A DNA stretch of 64,000 nt, taken from Bauldia sp. (GTDB lineage Bacteria; Pseudomonadota; Alphaproteobacteria; Rhizobiales; Kaistiaceae). The first letter of the stretch is position 1, and every line of letters begins with the position of its first letter. The stretch lies in NCBI GenBank assembly GCA_026126025.1, contig JAHCJZ010000004.1:183908-247907 (forward strand), given 5' to 3'. The notes beneath the pieces were generated by a model. It made no database searches. It was not told where the DNA came from and worked only from the letters and a program-made list of their open reading frames with translations. Shown here one piece after another: positions 42,287-51,916 of this stretch. A program made the position numbers and the translations under genes.

Positions 42287-43432
42287 ATGGATAGCAGCTA
42301 CGCGCGCCGGGAGCGGTCTTCAGCCGCTTTCGAAGACGCCGACGATGTGTTGGAGGGCCGCCGCGACGATGGGTTCGCGGTGTTCGATGCCATCGCCGCG
42401 GACATCGCTTCGGAGGTCGACCTGGTCGACGAGCTGGAGCGGATCCTGCGCGGCGAGGTCGCGGACGAGGACAGCGAGCCGGTCAGCCTGCCGCCCGCCG
42501 TCGCTGCGGAGGCAGAAGCGGCGCTCGTCCATGAGGGACGCCAGGCCGCGATCCCCGCGGCGGTCGACCTTGATGCCCTCGACGAGGGCGAAGTCGGGCC
42601 GGACGAGGTGCCCGCCGGCTTCTGGCAGTCGCGGCCGGCGCGGCCGGCGGAAGCGCCGCTGCGCGCCCGGCGCGCGCCGCGCACCGATCTCATCGTCATG
42701 GCGAGCCTTGCCGTCGTCGTGCTCGGGCTCGGCACCTTTGCCGCGCTCGGCGGCTGGGGCGGCGCCCAGCCGGTCGCCGGCATCGAGGCGGCCGCGGCCG
42801 CCGAAGCGATCGAGCCGGGGGATGCGGCCCTCGCCGACGCCGGTGCGCTCGCACCGCCGGCGACCGACGAGGCCGCTTTCGAGGCCGAGACGCCGCCCGC
42901 GTTCGAGCCGACGCCGCCGGCCGTGGACCCGGCATTCGATCCGAGCTACGCGGCCCCGCCGCTCGACCCCGCCGACCTCCTCGGCGCGGTTTCCGGGGAG
43001 GAGCTCGCGGTCTCGGCGTCGCCCGACGGCCTTGCGCTGGTTGAGCCGAAGGAGGAGGCACGGGTGCCGGAGAGCGAGCCCCTCGCCGCCGCGCCGCAGA
43101 CGCTGCCCCCGGCCGCCCGCGATCCCGGAATCGGCGGGCCGATCGAGCTGATGCCCGAGACCCCCGGCTTCGAACCCGCGGCGGTCGAGACGACGCCGCC
43201 GGCCGGGCCGCGGCCTGCCGCACCGGCGCAGACCGAGATTGCGCCGCTCGGCGACACCGCGACCGTCACCAGCGCGGTCAACATGCGCGGCGGGCCGGAC
43301 AATGGCGCGCCGGTGCTCGGCGTCGTGCCGCAGGGCAGCGTCGTCGAGGTGGTCGCCTGCGCCTATTGGTGCGAGGTCACCTTCAACGGCCAGTCGGGCT
43401 GGATCTATCGGGACTTCCTGCGGATGCGGTGA
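42287..43432 (+). CDS. Membrane-anchored protein with C-terminal bacterial SH3 domain
   Basis: 381 aa. An acidic cytoplasmic N-terminus (about 1–135), one TM helix (LIVMASLAVVVLGLGTFAALGG, about 143–162), a long Ala/Pro/Glu-rich periplasmic linker (about 165–315) and a C-terminal SH3b domain: TATVTSAVNMRGGPDNGAPVLGVVPQGSVVEVVACAYWCEVTFNGQSGWIYRDFLRMR-type elements (NMRxGPxxxxxVLxxxPxGxxVxV…W..V…G..GWI). SH3b domains bind peptidoglycan stems. Start uncertain because the frame is open upstream. Its end overlaps the convergent sulfotransferase-like gene by 50 bases. Confidence 0.8.
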   Translation: MDSSYARRERSSAAFEDADDVLEGRRDDGFAVFDAIAADIASEVDLVDELERILRGEVADEDSEPVSLPPAVAAEAEAALVHEGRQAAIPAAVDLDALDEGEVGPDEVPAGFWQSRPARPAEAPLRARRAPRTDLIVMASLAVVVLGLGTFAALGGWGGAQPVAGIEAAAAAEAIEPGDAALADAGALAPPATDEAAFEAETPPAFEPTPPAVDPAFDPSYAAPPLDPADLLGAVSGEELAVSASPDGLALVEPKEEARVPESEPLAAAPQTLPPAARDPGIGGPIELMPETPGFEPAAVETTPPAGPRPAAPAQTEIAPLGDTATVTSAVNMRGGPDNGAPVLGVVPQGSVVEVVACAYWCEVTFNGQSGWIYRDFLRMR

Positions 43433-44354
43433 CCGGCCGGTCGGCGAGAAACGCCTCGACCGCACGGTAGGGCTCCGAGCCGATCAGCTTCGCCGCGCCC
43501 TCGGGCAGGACGTCGTTCCTCCTGAAGGCGTAGCCTTCGAAGACGCCGTGCGGATCGAGGATGTTGATCGCCTCGGTCATCTCCTCCATCGCCGCCACGG
43601 CGGCGGTAAGGGCCGGGCCTCCCTCCGCGACCCGGGCGTCGAGCAGGCGCTCCGCCTCGGCGTAGACGGCAAGGTCGGGCGCGAACCGGTCGCGATAGGT
43701 CTCGCGGAATTCGTCGGCGACGGCGTCCAGCTTCGATACCCGGACGACGCTGGTCGGCGTCACGTTGCGGATGCGGTAGAGCGGTACCCGCCACCCCAGA
43801 TCACGCGCCAGGAGCAGGAGCGATTCGTCGAAGCGCTCGGCGAGCATCACGACCGCGAAGCGGTGGCGCATGTTCTCGATCGCCGCCTCGACGACATCCG
43901 CCCCGCCGGCGCGTGTGCCGGCCAGCATCGTCGCGAGGTGATGGCCGGGCGCGAGATCGGGATTGGCGAAGAATTCCTCGATGGTCGGCGCCTCGGCGAC
44001 CATGCGCCGATGGAACCGGTTCCGCGGCTGGGCGAGGACGGCGGTGTGGTGGGACATCAGCCGCGTCACCGGCTCGCGGATCGCGGCGAAGTACCGCGTC
44101 GGCCTGTCGATGAGCTCGTGGAGGCCGAAGGGATGGTGGCCGGTGATGAACCGCGCTCCCTTCTCGCGGACCTGGTCGGCGAGCGGCACGCCGCCATCGT
44201 GATGGGCGGTCCAGCTTCGCGACCCCTGCTCGAAATAGAGGACGCGCTCGACCCCATACTCCCGCGAAACGATGGAGCGGACGGTCGACCCCGCCGAGCG
44301 CGAGATATGGACGAAGATGTCGACCGGTTCGTCGGGCGGTGTGAGGCTGTTCAT
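43383..44354 (-). CDS. Sulfotransferase-family protein
   Basis: 323 aa from ATG 44354 (ATG 44372 would add six residues). N-terminal FVHISRSAGSTVRSIV fits the 5'-phosphosulfate loop of carbohydrate sulfotransferases (HIPKTGGTSL type), and AIREPVTRLMSHH fits the 3'-phosphate-binding RDPxxRxxSxY segment; TGHHPFG lies between. It probably transfers sulfate from PAPS to a glycan; the substitution of Lys by Arg in the first loop is worth noting. Opposite strand to the glycosyltransferases that start 99 bases away. Confidence 0.75.
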   Translation of the reverse strand: MNSLTPPDEPVDIFVHISRSAGSTVRSIVSREYGVERVLYFEQGSRSWTAHHDGGVPLADQVREKGARFITGHHPFGLHELIDRPTRYFAAIREPVTRLMSHHTAVLAQPRNRFHRRMVAEAPTIEEFFANPDLAPGHHLATMLAGTRAGGADVVEAAIENMRHRFAVVMLAERFDESLLLLARDLGWRVPLYRIRNVTPTSVVRVSKLDAVADEFRETYRDRFAPDLAVYAEAERLLDARVAEGGPALTAAVAAMEEMTEAINILDPHGVFEGYAFRRNDVLPEGAAKLIGSEPYRAVEAFLADRPVTASAGSPDRSSPTGR

Positions 44355-44452
44355 GATCGCGATGGTCCGCATCTGGCGAGGCGCGCGCTGATCTCCTACA
44401 CTCTCTTGCGGGGCAGCCAAACAGGCGCACCCGGCGTCGAGGTCGCGCGGGA

Positions 44453-46522
44453 ATGGTAGTTGTGGACCGGGCCGGGCTGGCCCCGCGGCACAGGGATTTC
44501 GACAGGGCGATCATCGGCGATATGACGGTCGCGGGCGACCGTGCCCTGCGGATCGCGCTCGAAATCGAGGCATCGGCCCGCGCCGGCGAACGCATCGGTC
44601 TCTTCCACCTTCCTTCGCCCGGCTCGGGCAAGAGCATCGCCCCGGACATCCAGGGCCGCGTCAGCCTGCGCGAGGCCCACCCGGTCGGGCGCGAGCACCG
44701 CGCGATCTGCGGCACCGCCATCGTGGTCGGCCCCGAGCTGATCCGCCGGCCGCCGGCCCTCGACGCGATCGTGGCGGAGCGGGCGGAGATCGTCGCCGAT
44801 GTTGCGATCGGCGGACACGCGCTCAAGGTCGACCGCTGGCTCGCAGGCCGTTATGGCGCGGTCACGTGGTCGCCGGCGACCGACGGCATCCGCGCGCGGC
44901 TCGCGGCGGAAGCGCCGGGCATCGCGATCGCACCCGGGAACCGGCCGGTGCCGTTCGGTACCCGCGCCCACCCCCTGCGCAGCGGGCGGCGCGTCGCGAT
45001 CGGCGCGATCGGCTGGGAGCCGGGCGACTGGCCGGCCGACATCGAAACCATGACCGCGCTCTTCCCGACGGGCGACGATCTCGAGGTGCTCCTTCTCGGC
45101 CGCCTGCCGGCGCATCTGCGGCGCATTCCGAGCCGCTGGGGCATCCTGGAGCCGGAGGCGATGGCGCTCGGCCGCCTCCTGGAGCGCCTCGATGCGCTTC
45201 TTCTCTTCCCGGCCGGGATCGGCGAGCCGCCGCGCGTTGCGATCGCCGCGATGCTCGCCGCGGGAAAGCCGGTGCTGATCGACCCGCGCTTCGAGCCGCT
45301 GGTCGGCCCCGGTCCGATCTATTGCGCCGCGCATGAGGCGGCGTCGATCCTGCGGCGCAGCGTGGCGGAGCCCGCCTTCCGCCGCGCACCGGCGCGCGGG
45401 CCGGCGAGCGCCAACGGATCGGCTGCCGCGCACAGCGCCGCCCCGCCGGCGGTGATCTTCGTGCCGTCGAACGGCGTTGGCCTCGGCCACGTCAACCGCC
45501 TGCTCGCGATCGCGCGGCGCTGCCGGTCGGTCACGCCGATCTTCGCGACGCAGGCGCAGGCGCCGGACATCATCGAATCGCACGGTTTCTTCGCCCACTA
45601 TCTGCCCGGCCACAATTATCTCGGCGTCGTCCGGGACGACTGGGAGCCGTGGTTCCAGGCCGAGCTGGAATGGCTGATCGACGCCTTCAGCGCGCGCGCG
45701 GTGGTCTATGACGGCAACGCGCCCGGGCCGGGGCTGGTGCGGGCGGTAGGCTCGCGCGGCGGGTGCCGTCTCGTCTGGATCCGCGGCGGCATGGCGGGGC
45801 GAGCCCGCATGCCCTACCTCGACAACACGCCCTATTGCGACCTCGTCATCGAGCCGGGCGAGCTTGCCGAAACCGCCGACGACGGCGTCACCAGCATGCG
45901 CCGCTTCGAGGCGACGGTGGTCGATCCGGTCCTGCTCCTCGACCGCGCCGAGCTGCTGCCGCGAGACGCTGCGCGCGCCGAGCTCGGCATCGCCCCGGAC
46001 CGGACCGCGGTGCTGATCCAGCTCGGCGCCGGCGCCAATCGCGACATCATCGGACTGACCGACCAGATCATCGCGACGCTCCGCCAGCATGAGGGCGTCG
46101 AGATCGTGGTCGCCGAATGGGCCACCGGCGTTCCCGCCCCGCGCGTCTGGCCAGGGGTGCGCGTCATGCGCGGGCACCCTTTCGCCCGCTACTACAACGC
46201 CTTCGACTTCGCGTTCGCGGCCGCGGGCTACAGCACGTTCCACGAAGGGCTCGCGGCGGCCCTGCCGACGATCTTCGTGCCGAACGGCGCGCGCTCGATG
46301 GACGACCAGGTCGGCCGGGCGCGCTATGCCGAAGAGCACGACCTCGCGCTTCATCTCGAGCCGGCCGGGATGAGCGAGCTCTCCGAAATGATCGCCGCCC
46401 TGATGGCGGAGCCGGCCCGGGCCTATCTCCGCAACGCCAGCCACAAGCTGGGCCTTGCAAACGGCGCCGCGACGGTGGCTGCGCTGGTCGAGGCAGCCGC
46501 GCTGTCAGGAGAAGCGGCATGA
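44453..46522 (+). CDS. Two-domain glycosyltransferase-like protein
   Basis: 689 aa, cytoplasmic. Residues about 20–320 look like a degenerate GT4-type Rossmann pair (IGLFHLPSPGSGKSIAPDI, ERAEIVADVAIGGHALKVDRW, FEPLVGPGPIYCAAHEAASI). Residues about 340–689 are a GT-B fold of the MurG/UGT type: FVPSNGVGLGHVNRLLAIARR (N-lobe glycine loop), VLIQLGAGANRDI and the donor site AAAGYSTFHEGLAAALPTIFVPNG. The ATGA junction couples it to the next gene. Likely acts in surface-glycan assembly; donor and acceptor unknown. Confidence 0.8.
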   Translation: MVVVDRAGLAPRHRDFDRAIIGDMTVAGDRALRIALEIEASARAGERIGLFHLPSPGSGKSIAPDIQGRVSLREAHPVGREHRAICGTAIVVGPELIRRPPALDAIVAERAEIVADVAIGGHALKVDRWLAGRYGAVTWSPATDGIRARLAAEAPGIAIAPGNRPVPFGTRAHPLRSGRRVAIGAIGWEPGDWPADIETMTALFPTGDDLEVLLLGRLPAHLRRIPSRWGILEPEAMALGRLLERLDALLLFPAGIGEPPRVAIAAMLAAGKPVLIDPRFEPLVGPGPIYCAAHEAASILRRSVAEPAFRRAPARGPASANGSAAAHSAAPPAVIFVPSNGVGLGHVNRLLAIARRCRSVTPIFATQAQAPDIIESHGFFAHYLPGHNYLGVVRDDWEPWFQAELEWLIDAFSARAVVYDGNAPGPGLVRAVGSRGGCRLVWIRGGMAGRARMPYLDNTPYCDLVIEPGELAETADDGVTSMRRFEATVVDPVLLLDRAELLPRDAARAELGIAPDRTAVLIQLGAGANRDIIGLTDQIIATLRQHEGVEIVVAEWATGVPAPRVWPGVRVMRGHPFARYYNAFDFAFAAAGYSTFHEGLAAALPTIFVPNGARSMDDQVGRARYAEEHDLALHLEPAGMSELSEMIAALMAEPARAYLRNASHKLGLANGAATVAALVEAAALSGEAA

Positions 46523-47403
46523 CCGGACCCGGCGAGCGCACGCAGCGCGATCAGCCGGTCGCCCGGCCGCCCGACGAGGCGCTCGAGCTGGAGCGCCTGC
46601 GGTCGCGCGTCGAGCAATATGCCCAGCTCCTCGCGCTGATGCCCGAAACGGGCGCGCCGGTCGAGGATGCGCTGGTGGCGCGGCCCGCGATCGATCCGAC
46701 CGAGGCCGCGGGCGCGATCGCGCGGGCAGGTCAGATCGGCATGCCGCAGCAGGACATCGCCGGATGGCCGGGCATTGCCAGGCCGCACTACGCGCTGACG
46801 CCGCCGACCGGCTTTGGCGCCCAGTCGCTGGGGGCGATGACGGTCCCGACGCTCGCGGTGAAGGTCTTCGGCCTCGCCGGCGAGCCGCTGGAGACGGTGG
46901 TCGCCATGATCGCCCGGCGGCAGCAGCAGTCGCGGGATTTTCGCCCCGTCTTCCTGACCGACAGCGCCGACCTGGGGCCCTTCCGCCGCCATGGCTTTGC
47001 CTGCGAGCATTTTCCGCCGGCCCTCTACGGTCCCGCCGACCGGCCGGCGCGATTTGCCCGCCGCGCGCGGCTCGCCGCGCTGCAGCGCAAATGGGCGTTC
47101 GCGGGGACGCTCGATCTCGGCGCCGCCGCCGAACGGCCGCGCAGCGCCTGGAGCGCCGCCGAGGCGGGTGACGGCCAGCCGTCGCCGATGCCCGACACGG
47201 CGTCCGCCATCGCGATGATCCGCGAGAGCGGGCTCTTCGACGAGGACTGGTACCTTGCGACCTATCCCGACGCCGCCGGCAGCGACCCGGTGCGCCACTA
47301 TCTGGAGACCGGCGCGGCGCGGGGCTACGATCCGAGCCCGCTGTTCCGCACGACCTTCTATGTCCGCCAGCTGATGCGCATGGGCGCGCCGAAGCCGGAT
47401 TAG
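46519..47403 (+). CDS. Glycan-cluster protein with C-terminal FDxxWYLxxYPD motif
   Basis: 294 aa. N-terminal helical stretch (DEALELERLRSRVEQYAQLLALM), a middle Rossmann-like half-domain (TVPTLAVKVFGLAGEPLETVVAMIARRQQQ, FRPVFLTDSAD) and a C-terminal unit SGLFDEDWYLATYPDAAGSDPVRHYLETGAARGYDPSPLF. The last motif is common in long glycosyltransferase proteins, where it precedes or follows catalytic domains. It has no catalytic glycosyltransferase domain that I can see, so it may act as an accessory of its neighbours. ATG 46519 overlaps the upstream stop. Confidence 0.7.
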   Translation: MTGPGERTQRDQPVARPPDEALELERLRSRVEQYAQLLALMPETGAPVEDALVARPAIDPTEAAGAIARAGQIGMPQQDIAGWPGIARPHYALTPPTGFGAQSLGAMTVPTLAVKVFGLAGEPLETVVAMIARRQQQSRDFRPVFLTDSADLGPFRRHGFACEHFPPALYGPADRPARFARRARLAALQRKWAFAGTLDLGAAAERPRSAWSAAEAGDGQPSPMPDTASAIAMIRESGLFDEDWYLATYPDAAGSDPVRHYLETGAARGYDPSPLFRTTFYVRQLMRMGAPKPD

Positions 47404-47408
47404 GTGCC

Positions 47409-50357
47409 GTGCGCCGGGCCGTCATCGCTCACCTCTTCTACCCGGAGCTCGCGCTCGACCTCCTCGACCGCATCGCCGGGCTCGATCCGGCGATCGACGT
47501 CATCGCGAGCGGCCGGGCGATGCAGCAGGAGGCCGTGGCGGCCGCCCTCGGGCGCCTTCCGCACCGTGTCGTCCGGCTGGCGACGGCGGACCGCGGGTTC
47601 GATGTCGGCCCCTTTCTCGATGCGCTCCGCCTCGTCCATGAGGGCGGCTACGAGCTCTTCGCCAAGCTCCACACCAAGCGGGGCGATCCGGCCTATGGCC
47701 GGCGGTGGCGCGACGCGCTGCTCGACGCGACGATCGGCCCCGGCATGGTGGACCTCGTGACGGCCCGGTTTGCGGCGGATCCGGATCTTGCGATCATCGG
47801 CGCGCGGCCACTCTTTCTGTCTGTTCGCCGCAACATGCTCGCCAATGCCGGCACGGTCGCCGCGCTCGCGGCGATCTGCTTCCCAGGCCGCGACCTCCCC
47901 GCCGACTGGGGTTTCTTCGCGGGGACGATGTTCTGGGGCCGGGTCGCGGCGTTCGAGCCGTTCCTCAACCTCCAGCGCGCCGGCTACGTCATGCCGGCCA
48001 ATCTCGGCCTTGCCGACGGTCACCCGGCGCACGCCCTCGAACGCCTCTTCGGCCTCGCTGGCAAGGCCGCGCTCGTCGCGCGGGACGGGCGGACCGGCCG
48101 CGGCGTGATCCGCCCCGCTCCCCGGCGCCTGCCGGACGCCACGATCATGGACGTCCTCCCGCGTCTCGGCCGACCCGATCCCGATGCGCCGATCAGCGGC
48201 GCGGAAGCGCGCCTCGCCGCGGCGCGCAATCCGCTGGTCGACTACCTTCGCGGCAGCGCCCCCGAGATCGATCCGAATCCCTTCTTCAACGAGAACCGCA
48301 ACCGGCTGCTTCACGGGGTCGCCCGAGCGGCGCTGGTTCCGTTCCTGCGCCAGGGCGCCAATGCGGAGTGGCAGGAGCCCACCTTCGATCTTCACGACCA
48401 CGTCCATCGTCATCCCTGGCTGCGGCGGACCGGCGTCAACCCGCTGGTCGACCGCATCCTGAGAATGGCGGCGGATGGCGCGACCCGTCCCAGGGACGAC
48501 GTCACCGCCCCCGATGCGCCGGCCTTCCTGGTTCTCACCGGGGCCGACCCCGACGCGGCGAGCTATTGGGGCGACATTCCGTTTGCCGAAGGGCTCGCGG
48601 CGGCCCTTCGCCGCGCCGGCAGCCGCGTTGCGGTCGCGCATCGCGCGACGGCTTCGGCCGATGTCGTCATCGTCCTGCGCGGTCCCGTCGCGTTTGCACC
48701 GCGGGAAGACGCGTTCAACATCCTCTGGATCATCAGCCATCCCGACCAGGTGACGCCGGCCGAGCTTGACGGCTTCGACCTCGTCTATGTCGCGTCCTCG
48801 ACCGCGCCGGCTCTTTTGCGGAACGCCACCGACACGCCGGTTCGGCCTCTCCTTCAGGCGACCGACGCCGATCGCTTCGGCCCGCCCCGCACCCTGACGG
48901 ACGGGCGCGAGGTTCTCTTCGTCGGCAACACGCGCGGCGAGGATCGCCGCGTCGTCCGCTGGGCGGTGGAAGAGGGCCTCGAGCCCGCAATCTACGGATT
49001 CGGCTGGGAGCGCCTCCTGCCCGACCGCCTGCTGCGGGGAACCCAGCTCGACGATCGCCACGTCGCGGCGCGCTATGCCGCCGCGGCGGCCGTGCTCAAC
49101 GATCACTGGCCGGCGATGGCGGAGTTCGGGATCGTCAACAACCGCCTGTTCGATACGCTGGCAAGCGGCGGCAATCCGGTCTCCGACGCGATGCCGGCCG
49201 TCTCGCGGCTGCTCGGCGGGGCGGTGCGGCTGGCGGCGGGGCGCGCGGACATCGGCCGCGCCGTCGAGGCGGCCCGGCAGCGCACGCCGGAGATGCGGCG
49301 AAGCGAGGCCGGGAAGGTCCGCCGCGACCACAGCTTCGACGCCCGGGCGCGCACGATCCTCCGCGACGTCGATCGGCTCCGGTCGGGGCGGCCGCTCGGA
49401 CCCGTTCCCGCGCATCGCGGTGCCCGGACCGTCGTCCTGCTCCTTCCCGGCGGCTCCAATCCGCCCGGCGACCTCGTCTTCTCCCGGCTCATCGCTCCGC
49501 TGACGCGCGAGGAAGCCGGCCCCGTCAACGTCGTGGTCGCGGCGCCTGCGGAGGCACGGCGCGCCGCGGACGCGGTGATCGTGCCGACCTCGGCCTTTGG
49601 CGACGCAGCGGATGCGGAGGCCGCGGTTCGATGGGCGGCGGATGCCGGCGCGCCGCTCATCGTCGACCATGCGGGTCCGGCGTCGCCAGCCGCCGACAGG
49701 CTCACCGCAAAGGCAGACGAGGCGTGGTTCGCGAACCCGACGCTCCTCGCCGCGAGCAGTCAGCCTGCGCGCGGTGTCGTGATGCCGGACGCGATCGAGC
49801 AGCGACTATGGCGGGATTTCCATCGCCGCACGGTGTTCGACTGGTCAGGCGGGCCGGTACGGATTCTAATGCTGGGCACGCGCCGTTTGCCGAGCCTGGT
49901 GGAGGCCGTTCGCGCGAGCGGCCTTTCCGGCAGCGTTTCGGTGCTGGCGATCGGCCAGCGGGTGGACGGGGCGGACGCCCCCTTCGTCACGATCGCCGAC
50001 AAGCCGCCCGGGGATCGGGCCTATCCGCGCTTCGCCCATTGGCTGCGCGCCACCGTGCGACCGCACATCGCGGTCGCCCTCGATCGGGAGGAGGCCGATC
50101 GTGCCTTCCTCGTCCACAGCGCGCTCGGCGCCGTCTCGATCATCCCCGATGATCCCGCCGACCCCGCCATCCTGCGCGACTGCCTCGCCCTCGTCGCGGA
50201 CGAAACGACGCTGCCGGAGGTGCTCCATTCGGTCGTCGCGGAGCCGCTGCGGTTTGCCCCGATCGCCGCCGCGGCATCGCGCCATATCTGGTCTCAGCGC
50301 GGTACCGCCTCCCTCGCCGCCGCGATGCGCCGCCGCCTGACGGCGCTCGCGGGCTAG
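47409..50357 (+). CDS. Multidomain glycosyltransferase (RgpF-like and CgeB-like parts)
   Basis: 982 aa from GTG 47409. The N-terminal ~230 residues match the rhamnan-synthesis F pattern (RGFDVGPFLDALRLV, ELFAKLHTKRG, DWGFFAGTMFWGRV). A linker with FFNENRN follows. Residues about 370–650 resemble a CgeB-type GT-B domain (NILWIISHPDQVTPAELDGFDLVYVASS, RPLLQATDADRFGP, EVLFVGNTRGEDRR, IYGFGWERLLPD, GIVNNRLFDTLASGGNPVSD). The C-terminal third (about 665–982) is another Rossmann-like part without clear motifs. Probably assembles or exports a surface polysaccharide. A strong terminator lies beyond the stop. Confidence 0.82.
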   Translation: MRRAVIAHLFYPELALDLLDRIAGLDPAIDVIASGRAMQQEAVAAALGRLPHRVVRLATADRGFDVGPFLDALRLVHEGGYELFAKLHTKRGDPAYGRRWRDALLDATIGPGMVDLVTARFAADPDLAIIGARPLFLSVRRNMLANAGTVAALAAICFPGRDLPADWGFFAGTMFWGRVAAFEPFLNLQRAGYVMPANLGLADGHPAHALERLFGLAGKAALVARDGRTGRGVIRPAPRRLPDATIMDVLPRLGRPDPDAPISGAEARLAAARNPLVDYLRGSAPEIDPNPFFNENRNRLLHGVARAALVPFLRQGANAEWQEPTFDLHDHVHRHPWLRRTGVNPLVDRILRMAADGATRPRDDVTAPDAPAFLVLTGADPDAASYWGDIPFAEGLAAALRRAGSRVAVAHRATASADVVIVLRGPVAFAPREDAFNILWIISHPDQVTPAELDGFDLVYVASSTAPALLRNATDTPVRPLLQATDADRFGPPRTLTDGREVLFVGNTRGEDRRVVRWAVEEGLEPAIYGFGWERLLPDRLLRGTQLDDRHVAARYAAAAAVLNDHWPAMAEFGIVNNRLFDTLASGGNPVSDAMPAVSRLLGGAVRLAAGRADIGRAVEAARQRTPEMRRSEAGKVRRDHSFDARARTILRDVDRLRSGRPLGPVPAHRGARTVVLLLPGGSNPPGDLVFSRLIAPLTREEAGPVNVVVAAPAEARRAADAVIVPTSAFGDAADAEAAVRWAADAGAPLIVDHAGPASPAADRLTAKADEAWFANPTLLAASSQPARGVVMPDAIEQRLWRDFHRRTVFDWSGGPVRILMLGTRRLPSLVEAVRASGLSGSVSVLAIGQRVDGADAPFVTIADKPPGDRAYPRFAHWLRATVRPHIAVALDREEADRAFLVHSALGAVSIIPDDPADPAILRDCLALVADETTLPEVLHSVVAEPLRFAPIAAAASRHIWSQRGTASLAAAMRRRLTALAG

Positions 50358-50392
50358 GCGTGGACTCCACCGGGAGGGGCCCCAGACAACAA

Positions 50393-50417
50393 AAAGCCCG
50401 CGACGGGCGCGGGCTTT
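50393..50417 (-). terminator. Bidirectional rho-independent terminator
   Basis: AAAGCCCGCG (50393–50402) pairs with CGCGGGCTTT (50408–50417). On the minus strand it ends in TTTTTGTTG, a good U-tract for the gene at 50448–50876; on the plus strand it serves the glycosyltransferase operon with a weaker tract. Confidence 0.9.
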
Positions 50418-50447
50418 GATCTTTGCGACGCTCGGTCGGTCGGGCTT

Positions 50448-50876
50448 TTAGCCCTCGTACATGAGCGGCGGGATCTCTTCCTCGTTGAACGGCGGGTCGC
50501 CCGAAACCGTGAGGCCCAGCGCGGTCAGCCGGTCGATCGCCACCTGCTGGCAACCGAGGAGGACAGCCACGAGGCGCTGATCGAGGACGATCAGCCGCGG
50601 GTCGGTCGGATTGGCCAGCGCAATGGCGCGCAGGAAATCGACGTTCTCCTCGCCGACCTCTTCGAGGACGGCGCAGCACCGGCGTACCGCGAGGTTGCGC
50701 GACACCGGAACAAGAACGCCGCCTTCTTCAACAAGACACGCATCCGACAGCAGTGAGACCAGGCCGATGAAACCGTCCTGAGCCTGAGCCGCCGGCGCTC
50801 CGGCGGCCACAATCGTACCGGTCCCCAGCGCGAGGGTGCTGAGGGTGGCAAGCAATTTCCGCTTGATCGTCGACAT
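50448..50876 (-). CDS. Small exported protein of unknown function
   Basis: 142 aa. Signal peptide MSTIKRKLLATLSTLALGTGTIVAAGAPAAQAQ. The mature part has Cys residues at DACLVEE, VRRCCAVLEE and GCQQVAID; the CC pair is unusual. It ends NEEEIPPLMYEG. Followed by a strong terminator, so it is a single-gene transcript. Not recognised. Confidence 0.65.
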   Translation of the reverse strand: MSTIKRKLLATLSTLALGTGTIVAAGAPAAQAQDGFIGLVSLLSDACLVEEGGVLVPVSRNLAVRRCCAVLEEVGEENVDFLRAIALANPTDPRLIVLDQRLVAVLLGCQQVAIDRLTALGLTVSGDPPFNEEEIPPLMYEG

Positions 50877-51114
50877 GAGGAGCCCCTTCAAAGGTCGCCC
50901 GTTGGGGGCCAACCTACCGCAGGGCGAAACTATCCGCCCTCCGGTTGCAAGTCAATTGGAGACATGCGGATCGGCGACCACCCACACGCTTGATATGTCA
51001 GAAGGAAGTTTCCTCAAATCGAGACGATCGACAGGGTCGCGCAGGCGTGGCGGCACGGCCCTTCGCTCATTATGGTGCGCGCGGCCGGAAGTGGCCCGAA
51101 GCAGCGGAGCATCC
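50877..51114. other. Intergenic region, nothing recognised
   Basis: 238-base divergent region between the small exported protein and the aldose epimerase-type gene. No operator or repeat is evident. Confidence 0.4.
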
Positions 51115-51909
51115 ATGATCGTCCTGAAGACCAAGCACGGCAGCGCCACCATCGATTCCTATGGCGGTCAGGTGCTTTCCTACGTCCCGGAGGGCGGGAC
51201 GGATCTGCTCTGGACGACCAGCGAGGCGCACCTCCAGGCGGCCAAGGCCGGGGGCAAGGCGCCGCGCGGCGGCATCCCCGTCTGCTGGCCGTGGTTCGGG
51301 CCGCACCCCGAGGACAAGGCGGCGCCGGTCCACGGACTGGCGCGGATCGCGCAATGGGGTGTCGTGAATGCGATCGGCGACGAGGCGATCCTCGCCTTCG
51401 CGACCGACGGATCGAACCCGTTCTTTCCCTTCAGGGCTGCCGCCGAGCTGACCGTCCGGCTGACCGACACGGCGCTCGAGGTGACGCTGACCTCGACCAA
51501 TACCGGCACCGCTCCGTTCCGCCTCACCGGCGGGCTGCACACCTATCTTCGCGTCGGCGATGTCGGGCGGGTCGAGATCCTCGGCCTCGAGCACGCGACG
51601 AGCAACAAGGGCGACCATGTCGCGGGGCCGGTCACGATCGAAGGCGAGGTCGACCGCATCTACAGCCCGGTCACCGCGCCGCTGCGCGTGGTCGATCATG
51701 CGCTCGGCCGCGTGATCCACGTCGCCAATGCCGGCTGCACCGAGGCGGTCGTCTGGAACCCGGGCGCCGACAAGCCCGACATGCCGGAGGGCAGCTATCG
51801 CGAAATGCTCTGCGTCGAGCCCGCCAACGCCAGGGACGCGCCCACGCTGCAGCCCGGCGAGCGCCACACGCTGTCGACCCGGCTCTGGGCGATCACGGTC
51901 GGCGGCTAG
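51115..51909 (+). CDS. D-hexose-6-phosphate mutarotase / aldose 1-epimerase family (YeaD-like)
   Basis: 264 aa, cytoplasmic beta-sandwich. YeaD family hallmarks: IDSYGGQVLSYVPEGGTDLLWTTSEA, GGIPVCWPWFGPH, PVHGLARIAQWGV (catalytic His), FRLTGGLHTYLRVGD (second His) and AVVWNPGADKPDMPEGSYREMLCVEPAN (catalytic Glu). Interconverts anomers of hexose 6-phosphate. ATG 51115. Converges with the RND transporter, leaving seven bases. Confidence 0.92.
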   Translation: MIVLKTKHGSATIDSYGGQVLSYVPEGGTDLLWTTSEAHLQAAKAGGKAPRGGIPVCWPWFGPHPEDKAAPVHGLARIAQWGVVNAIGDEAILAFATDGSNPFFPFRAAAELTVRLTDTALEVTLTSTNTGTAPFRLTGGLHTYLRVGDVGRVEILGLEHATSNKGDHVAGPVTIEGEVDRIYSPVTAPLRVVDHALGRVIHVANAGCTEAVVWNPGADKPDMPEGSYREMLCVEPANARDAPTLQPGERHTLSTRLWAITVGG

Positions 51910-51916
51910 CGACCGT

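Noticed and set aside
44396..46444. Long open frame antisense to the two-domain glycosyltransferase
   Set aside because: Mirror of GC3-rich codons; no motifs, and the opposite strand carries recognisable GT-B motifs.
47400..49670. Long open frame antisense to the 982-aa glycosyltransferase
   Set aside because: Same reason: charged low-complexity translation, no domain, no ribosome site.
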